DNA from: DASPJR01 sp035628505 | Lineage (GTDB): Bacteria > Planctomycetota > SZUA-567 > H5-PLA8 | Direction of reading: 5' to 3' | NCBI GenBank assembly: GCA_035628505.1 | Contig: DASPJR010000187.1 | Location: 1-38,860, forward strand | DNA length: 38,860 nucleotides | Shown: piece after piece, positions 34,391 through 38,860 of the stretch | Position numbering within the stretch: the stretch's first letter is position 1 | How the letters are laid out: each line of letters starts with the position of its first letter | Notes under the pieces: model-generated | The model's database searches: none | What the model saw: only the letters and a program-made list of their open reading frames with translations | What the model was told of the DNA's origin: nothing | Program-made: the position numbers and the translations under genes

Positions 34391-35869
34391 TTAAGGCGCA
34401 TAGGGCGCAGTACCATCAGCACTTACTTTGTACTTCCATTTCGCGATGTACTCCGGCCCGGGCAGGAATTCATCCTTTTGCGCAGCCAGCTTGAGAGTCA
34501 GGCGCTCCTCTGCCGTGGCTTGAAGCCTGGCGTACTCGGGCAGGCCTACCAGGTTTTTCAGCTGGTACGGATCGTTCTGGTTGTCGAACAGCAGCCACGG
34601 ACCGTCGAGCGCGCGTACATAGGTATATTCCGCCGTGCGGATGGCGCGGTACTCGCGACCGCCGTTGGCGCGTGTGTATTCTCCGAATGGCGAGACACAT
34701 TGAATCAACGCGGCGCCGCCCGAGGGGTCCGCGGCGCCGCGCATGTATCCGCTGAAATCAAACCCCTGTACGCTCGCTGGAACAGGCAGCCCGCAAAGAT
34801 TCAGCAACGTGGGCATCACGTCTTCGGTATTGATCGTTCCCGCGACGCGTCCAGCCTTGATGTTCAGCGCCGGCGGCAACCTGAACAGCATCGGCACGCG
34901 TGCGGACTCTTCGTAAGGACGCTGCTTGCGCTGCTGGTTGTGAGAGCCAAGCATGTCGCCATGATCGGAGGTGAACACCACGATCGTATTCTCGGATAAT
35001 TTTGCATCGTCCAGCGCCTTCAACAATTCGGCGAAACACTCATCGAGTGCGGTGCAGTGGGCGTAATAACCGGCCAGATACGCGCGCGCGGCGGCTCGAG
35101 CTTCAGGCGGCACGTTCGGGCGCAATTGAATCTTGTCCGCCTGGTACATCTCGCGGTATTTCATCGGTGCGGTTTCGTACGGATTGTGCGGCGGCCCCCA
35201 TGCCAGCCAGAGCAGGAAGGGCTTCCCCGTATTCGTATGTTCGCGGATGTAACGTGCCGCGTCGTGCGTTTGCGCGATGGCGTCGTAACCGTCCCACTTC
35301 AACTTTTCCGGACCGTCGGCAAAATACGGTGAGTTGTTATACGCGTGGGTGCATTCGAGAACTTTCCAGTAATCAAAACCCTGCCGCCTCTCCCGTGGAA
35401 TGAAGTTCGACCGGCCATTCGCGTTGAGGTGCCATTTGCCGATGCAGGCTGTGTCGTAGCCTGCGCGCTTCAGTTCCTTCGGAAGAGTCGTGGCATTTGG
35501 ATCGAGCGGGACATCATTTATAAAGACGCCGTGCGTCTGCGGACGCTGGCCCGTCAACAACGACGCGCGGCAGGGCGAGCAGACCGGCATGCCGGAGACC
35601 GCCTGCGTGAAATTGACGCAGCTCTTTTCAAATGCATCCAGAGCCGGCGTCTTGACGTTGGGATCTCCCGCGAACCCGAAAGCCTGCGCACGCCATTGGT
35701 CGGCGATCACAAAGACGATGTTGGGCCTGGCCGTCTCGCCGGCTGACGCGGCCGTGGACATTCCAAAAAGAATCCACGCTACGACGTAAATTCCAAGGCA
35801 CGAAGAAGGCGACTTCCTCTGACAATCGCGCGCAGCTCGCACAGGCGCTGGGAATTGATCATCTCTCAT
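34391..35869 (-). CDS. exported type I sulfatase
   Basis: About 492 residues. An N-terminal hydrophobic segment (IYVVAWILFGMSTAASA) precedes the sulfatase domain. The formylglycine signature CSPCRASLLTG begins at Cys97 (C-x-P-x-R), so maturation by a formylglycine-generating enzyme is expected. Metal and active-site residues include NIVFVIADQWR (Asp57, Gln58), GKWHLN, and FTSDHGDMLGSHN. A C-terminal subdomain with YRAIRTAEYTYVRAL is normal for the family. It hydrolyses a sulfate ester, probably of a polysaccharide, outside the cytoplasm; the exact substrate group cannot be told. The ATG at 35869 has AGAGG six bases upstream; a start at 35896 would overlap the preceding remnant. The beta-helix remnant lies 24 bases upstream, so the two were probably one polysaccharide-degrading operon. 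Confidence 0.93.
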   Translation of the reverse strand: MRDDQFPAPVRAARDCQRKSPSSCLGIYVVAWILFGMSTAASAGETARPNIVFVIADQWRAQAFGFAGDPNVKTPALDAFEKSCVNFTQAVSGMPVCSPCRASLLTGQRPQTHGVFINDVPLDPNATTLPKELKRAGYDTACIGKWHLNANGRSNFIPRERRQGFDYWKVLECTHAYNNSPYFADGPEKLKWDGYDAIAQTHDAARYIREHTNTGKPFLLWLAWGPPHNPYETAPMKYREMYQADKIQLRPNVPPEARAAARAYLAGYYAHCTALDECFAELLKALDDAKLSENTIVVFTSDHGDMLGSHNQQRKQRPYEESARVPMLFRLPPALNIKAGRVAGTINTEDVMPTLLNLCGLPVPASVQGFDFSGYMRGAADPSGGAALIQCVSPFGEYTRANGGREYRAIRTAEYTYVRALDGPWLLFDNQNDPYQLKNLVGLPEYARLQATAEERLTLKLAAQKDEFLPGPEYIAKWKYKVSADGTAPYAP

Positions 35870-35892
35870 CGGCACCTCTTTACCTGGCCAGA

Positions 35893-36216
35893 TCACAGTT
35901 TAAGGTTTTTAACAGCGTCGGGCCCGAGCCGTTCTTCAAGCTGCTGCAGGTAGAGGCTGCGCGGCGCAACCGGCACGTTCTGCGATTCCCAGTAACCGTT
36001 GCCCATCTTTTTACCCACGACACAGCCGATCGCAAAGTTCTGTGCCGTCGGCGGTTGCTGCACATTCATTGAGCTCGCTTTGCAGTTCCAGAACACCGTC
36101 TGCGCGCCGGCCCACCCGTGCCCCGAGCCGCTGTCGCCCCGGTTTACGACACTGAATCTGCCGGTCTCGACATTATCAAATAGCGTCGCTGTCGCGTAGC
36201 GCTGGTGGCAGCCGCT
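35893..36216 (-). pseudogene. 3' remnant of a right-handed beta-helix (polysaccharide lyase-like) gene
   Basis: A stop at 36217-36219 is followed by an open frame of about 107 codons to 35893. It reads like the C-terminus of exported beta-helix proteins of this lineage: HQRYATATLFDNVETGRFSV, SGSGHGWAGAQTVFWNCKA, AQNFAIGCVVGKKMG. The N-terminal signal and most of the helix are missing and there is no start codon at the right place; the only ATGs are internal. It therefore looks like what is left after a deletion. Family assignment is from the text pattern only. Confidence 0.65.
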
Positions 36217-36307
36217 TTACAGCCTGCGGATTTTCAGAGCGACAGTCCAGAAACGCGTTAGGCCCCGCAACCCAATACTCCAGCCGCCTTCTGGATACGC
36301 GCCCGGG

Positions 36308-37405
36308 TCATCGCCATCGCCTGCGATGGGCTCCAGCGTGACCTTTTCCGGCGGCCGCGGGCACATCACGGGCGATCTGGGCCAGAGGACGGTTGCTCTG
36401 TGAGAGTTCCCGTTTGGCTCGCTCTATTCTCACCCGCCGGATCTCGGTGGCGATTGGACGTCCCAATAATTTGTGGAAGTGTCGTTGCAGCGTTCGCGTG
36501 TGCATATTGACAGCGTCGGCCACATCGTCCGGGCCGATTTCCTGATGGCTCCTGGTCGCAATGTAGGCCAGTGCCTTCGCGATCAATTCGTCGTCCACGG
36601 CAAAGAAATCTGTCGATTCACGAACAACCAGGCTTTGCGCGGGGAGCAGGATCGGTTCAGCAGGCGGCGATCCGCCGGCCATCAGGCGGTCCAGCAATCG
36701 AGCGGCTTCGTAACCGATGCGCTCAAATCCGATTTCGACGCTGGTCAACGTGGGCCGGAGATGCTCGCAAATCGTCTCCTCGTTTGCCCCTGCGATGATG
36801 GCAACGTCCTGGGGTACGCGCCAGCCGCGATAACGGCACATCTGTGCGACGATTCGGCCATACGCTTCGTCGCCGACGAAAACCCCAACGGGTGGATTCC
36901 ATGCGTTCATCCACGCCGCAATCTTCCGCTCTGCCGTTCGCGCCTGTTTGAGGGTCGCCGAGATGCTCAACGGAATGGTTTCAGATAGGCACGAACAGCC
37001 CGCCTCGGATACCTCGGCGGAGAAAGCCTGCATTTCCACAGCGTGCCCGCGATTATGTTTTGACGTCAGCGTGGCAAAGCGGCGAAAGCCCCGAGCCAGA
37101 AGATGCTCGGCGCGCATGCGCCCTATGTCGGAATAATCAGGATACACGCCGGGCAAGTTCTTCCGTGCGGGGGAACTCAGCCAGACGTTCACAACCGGTA
37201 TCTTCAACCGGGCCGCCCGCAAAGCCAGCTTGGGCGTAGCCCTGGCGATTACGCCGTCGTAGGGAATGGGCGAGCCTGGAGCGGCAGGCAGCCGATCATC
37301 GGCGAACTCATCGACAATCGATTCCCAGCCGTGCTCCTGAGCGTACTGCTGCGTCCCGGCGAAAACTCCGGCGTGGCGCTTATATGGCCAGCTCAGTGCG
37401 CGCAC
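36308..37405 (-). CDS. XylR-type regulator (LacI-like sensor plus AraC helix-turn-helix), C-terminally truncated
   Basis: A 365-codon frame with a periplasmic-binding-like sensor domain (LSWPYKRHAGVFAGTQQYAQ, PDYSDIGRMRAEHLLARGFRRFATL, then VGVFVGDEAYGRIVAQMC and LTSVEIGFERIGYEAARLLDRL). A C-terminal AraC-type DNA-binding region starts near 272. The first helix-turn-helix is complete (DVADAVNMHTRTLQRHFHKLLG). The second stops after NRPLAQIARD; the following 17 residues are basic and unlike the expected GF...YFxRxFRR text. The gene is probably truncated. The start is a GTG at 37405; an in-frame stop lies 13 codons upstream, so little N-terminal sequence can be missing. These regulators usually respond to sugars; the neighbouring sulfatase and beta-helix remnant would be natural targets. 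Confidence 0.75.
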   Translation of the reverse strand: MRALSWPYKRHAGVFAGTQQYAQEHGWESIVDEFADDRLPAAPGSPIPYDGVIARATPKLALRAARLKIPVVNVWLSSPARKNLPGVYPDYSDIGRMRAEHLLARGFRRFATLTSKHNRGHAVEMQAFSAEVSEAGCSCLSETIPLSISATLKQARTAERKIAAWMNAWNPPVGVFVGDEAYGRIVAQMCRYRGWRVPQDVAIIAGANEETICEHLRPTLTSVEIGFERIGYEAARLLDRLMAGGSPPAEPILLPAQSLVVRESTDFFAVDDELIAKALAYIATRSHQEIGPDDVADAVNMHTRTLQRHFHKLLGRPIATEIRRVRIERAKRELSQSNRPLAQIARDVPAAAGKGHAGAHRRRWR

Positions 37406-37501
37406 AAAACCGGCACCGCTGAAGCTGCCTACATTTATTCAAGCTCGGCTGTTCTGAGCAACGTTCTACTCAGCGTGCAATTTGCCTGGAAAAGGAGGAT
37501 T

Positions 37502-37825
37502 ATGCCTAAACAGAAGGGCCTGCTAACGTGCCCGACATGTGGCAACCGAGACAGGTTTGTGAGGGTCTCCGCTGTCGTAAACGTCAGCCATGTGCTGCAG
37601 CAAGCTCGGCAGCGCTGGAAGCTCCTGGAAAGTAGCCCTTGGAGCGGGACTGCTGTCGAGCTCATGAAAATCTGCGAGGCCTGTTCTGAACCGCTGATCG
37701 TGACTGCTAGTGCAGTTACTCAAGTCGGACAGGCGACTCGCACAAAAGGAGGACGCCGTTATGGCTCCCTGGATCGGAAAGGCGCTGGTCGTCGTTTTGA
37801 CGACCGCAGCCGGGCTCATCGCTGA
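37502..37825 (+). CDS. small zinc-ribbon-like protein
   Basis: A frame of 107 codons. AAAGGAGG stands three bases in front of the ATG: a very strong but closely spaced ribosome site. The protein has two cysteine pairs, CPTCGN (about 10-13) and CEAC (about 58-61), which could hold one zinc, with a helical stretch between them (VVNVSHVLQQARQRWKLL). The last 25 or so residues are Arg/Gly-rich and are read across the ribosome site and body of the next small gene in another frame, so the biological end is less certain than the start. I do not recognise a family. It is divergent from the XylR gene, with 96 bases between the starts, and forms a unit with the peptide gene and terminator that follow. 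Confidence 0.6.
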   Translation: MPKQKGLLTCPTCGNRDRFVRVSAVVNVSHVLQQARQRWKLLESSPWSGTAVELMKICEACSEPLIVTASAVTQVGQATRTKGGRRYGSLDRKGAGRRFDDRSRAHR

Positions 37826-37853
37826 AGAGGTGATGAAGAACAATCGCAAGTAA
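37761..37853 (+). CDS. 30-residue membrane-type small protein
   Basis: An ideal ribosome site (AGGAGG, 37747-37752) is eight bases before the ATG. The 30-residue product has a short N-terminus (MAPWIGK), a hydrophobic run (ALVVVLTTAAGLIA) and a charged tail (EEVMKNNRK), suggesting one membrane-spanning or membrane-associated helix. It overlaps the zinc-ribbon frame by 65 bases in a different frame and ends six bases before a terminator stem. Its length would hide it from ordinary gene finders. I do not recognise a family; a membrane-acting peptide, a toxin-like peptide or a small regulator are all open. Confidence 0.6.
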   Translation: MAPWIGKALVVVLTTAAGLIAEEVMKNNRK

Positions 37854-37859
37854 GTGGAG

Positions 37860-37886
37860 AGCTCCCCTATTGGGGAGCTTTTCTTT
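37860..37886 (+). terminator. rho-independent terminator
   Basis: An 8-base perfect stem AGCTCCCC/GGGGAGCT with loop TATT is followed by TTTCTTT. It comes directly after the stop of the 30-residue gene and shows that a plus-strand transcript ends here. Confidence 0.85.
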
Positions 37887-38113
37887 AGCTATCGATTATC
37901 AAACTACGCGCTTCACCTCAGTTTCGCCCGAACGGCTGGATCGCTTACGTGATAAACTTCGAGCAGGGGCGTTGAGTCATCTTCATGGATAGATTGCACA
38001 TTGCGAAGTTCAACTTTGGGAGGTATACCGAGCTCAGCTTTTGAAACAATATGAACATTGCGCTGCTTGTACTAGTCTGCGACGAACTCTGCAACTTCAA
38101 AGGGAAGTTCACT

Positions 38114-38860
38114 ATGACGTTCCCACTGCGCACAAAGCTTCGGATACTCAGTACATTAGCGACTCTTCTGAGTGCGTCCGCATTTTCAGCGACTTTAAGC
38201 TTTTCAACGCCAGCGCAGATCGCCGATCGTCTGCCAGCGTACTCGAGACCGCATGTAGCCGGTGATTTCAACAACGATGGCAAGTTGGATATCGCCTGCA
38301 CGGAAAGTCTCAACGACAATGTTTTCGTTGTTCTCGGAGGCGCGCAGTTCAATTTTTCGACTGCCGCACTCGTCGGACAAAGCGACTCCCCAATCACCGT
38401 GGCCAGCGGCGACTTCAACAAAGATGGATTTCTCGATTTGATTTGTTTAAAGAGCGGTGACTTCACCATGCTCTATGGCAGCGGCGATGGCACGTTCGGA
38501 GTGGGCTCAAGCTATGCGCTCGCTGGTGCCGACTGGATTGCCGTCGGGAATTTCGACGAAGACGCTGGCGGAAACCTAGACCTCGCCGTCACGAATGGCA
38601 CGTCCACTCTCAGCATTTTCCTCGGCAATGGAAACGGAACGTTCCGTGCACCCTCTTCGCTGACGACGGGTACAGATCCCGGTCAGGTTGTTGTGGCCGA
38701 TTTCAATAACGACGGTCACACCGATCTGGCAGTTGTGAACACGGGCAGTAACACCATCGGTGTTTACCTGGGTTCAGGCACAGGCACATTTGCCCCCGCC
38801 GTCACTTACGCCGTCGACTCAGGCACATACTCCCTGGCTGCCGCCGATTTTAACAGGGAC
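38114..38860 (+). CDS. FG-GAP/VCBS repeat surface protein, 5' part (runs off the window)
   Basis: The frame is open from ATG 38114 to the window edge, 249 codons with no stop. A signal peptide (RILSTLATLLSASAFSATL) leads into repeated blade units with calcium-type loops: GDFNNDGKLDIA, GDFNKDGFLDLI, GNFDEDAGGNLDLAV, ADFNNDGHTDLAV and the start of a fifth (ADFNRD). This is the integrin-alpha-like beta-propeller pattern found in many secreted proteins of planctomycetes and acidobacteria, often as part of adhesins or larger surface proteins. Which domains follow cannot be seen. GGGA lies about ten bases before the ATG. The stretch from 37887 to 38113 holds no gene I can support apart from a minus-strand open piece noted as a finding. 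Confidence 0.88.
   Translation, partial: MTFPLRTKLRILSTLATLLSASAFSATLSFSTPAQIADRLPAYSRPHVAGDFNNDGKLDIACTESLNDNVFVVLGGAQFNFSTAALVGQSDSPITVASGDFNKDGFLDLICLKSGDFTMLYGSGDGTFGVGSSYALAGADWIAVGNFDEDAGGNLDLAVTNGTSTLSIFLGNGNGTFRAPSSLTTGTDPGQVVVADFNNDGHTDLAVVNTGSNTIGVYLGSGTGTFAPAVTYAVDSGTYSLAAADFNRD

Noticed and set aside
37945..38469. 174-codon minus-strand frame at the right end
   Set aside because: It lies antisense to clear FG-GAP repeats with a signal peptide, and its Ser/Lys/Leu-rich text is their shadow.
1..38860. CRISPR arrays, tRNA, rRNA, insertion sequences and phage genes
   Set aside because: No regularly spaced repeats, cloverleaf-like sequences, rRNA cores, transposases or phage proteins were noticed on either strand by eye; a dedicated search was not possible.

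Overview
The window (38,860 bases) looks like chromosomal DNA of a heterotrophic bacterium of the Planctomycetota/Verrucomicrobiota type; a Solibacter-like acidobacterium is the main alternative. The pointers are families that are expanded in those groups and rare elsewhere: DUF1592/1588/1585, DUF1552, DUF1549/DUF1553 and DUF1501 proteins, c-type-heme WD40 proteins, sulfatases, a XylR-type regulator and FG-GAP repeat proteins. This is inference from gene content; no rRNA or tRNA gene was seen that could place the organism.

Region 1 (6-16355, all minus strand) is two tightly packed secretory gene sets. Read in the direction of transcription they are: two tandem DUF1501 paralogues, a DUF1549/DUF1553 protein with two heme-type motifs, a PPC/TIG-like protein with a C-terminal coiled coil, a heme/WD40 protein whose propeller is interrupted by a coiled coil, an amidohydrolase, then after a 288-base gap an alpha/beta hydrolase, a DUF1552 protein and a DUF1592-type cytochrome protein. 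All carry export signals, so this is an envelope machinery of unknown biochemistry.

Region 2 (16581-23682) holds a secreted matrixin-like zinc protease with a PKD domain, a large CheB-CheR-PAS-histidine kinase-receiver gene broken by two compensating frameshifts, and a plus-strand orphan gene.

Region 3 (23675-34389) is the most coherent system: a hydroxyproline/collagen-peptide catabolic cluster. Xaa-Pro aminopeptidase, a DHDPS-family deaminase, 4-hydroxyproline 2-epimerase, a D-amino-acid (hydroxyproline) dehydrogenase, an exported HExxH metallopeptidase, and an enolase-superfamily cis-3-hydroxyproline dehydratase run on the minus strand, followed by a DUF2341-LamG-esterase protein. A divergent FCD-type GntR regulator with two winged-helix domains lies at the head. 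A TTGTACACAA site sits inside the spacer of a good sigma-70 promoter, and a related CTGTATACAG palindrome lies before the metallopeptidase/dehydratase pair, suggesting two controlled promoters. The last-step dehydrogenase and a transporter are not in the window.

Region 4 (34391-38860) holds a sulfatase, the 3' remnant of a beta-helix protein, a XylR-type regulator that has lost its second AraC helix-turn-helix (a probable deletion scar between the two), a compact plus-strand unit of a small zinc-ribbon protein overlapping a 30-residue membrane-type peptide and ending in a clear terminator, and the start of an FG-GAP repeat protein that runs off the right edge.
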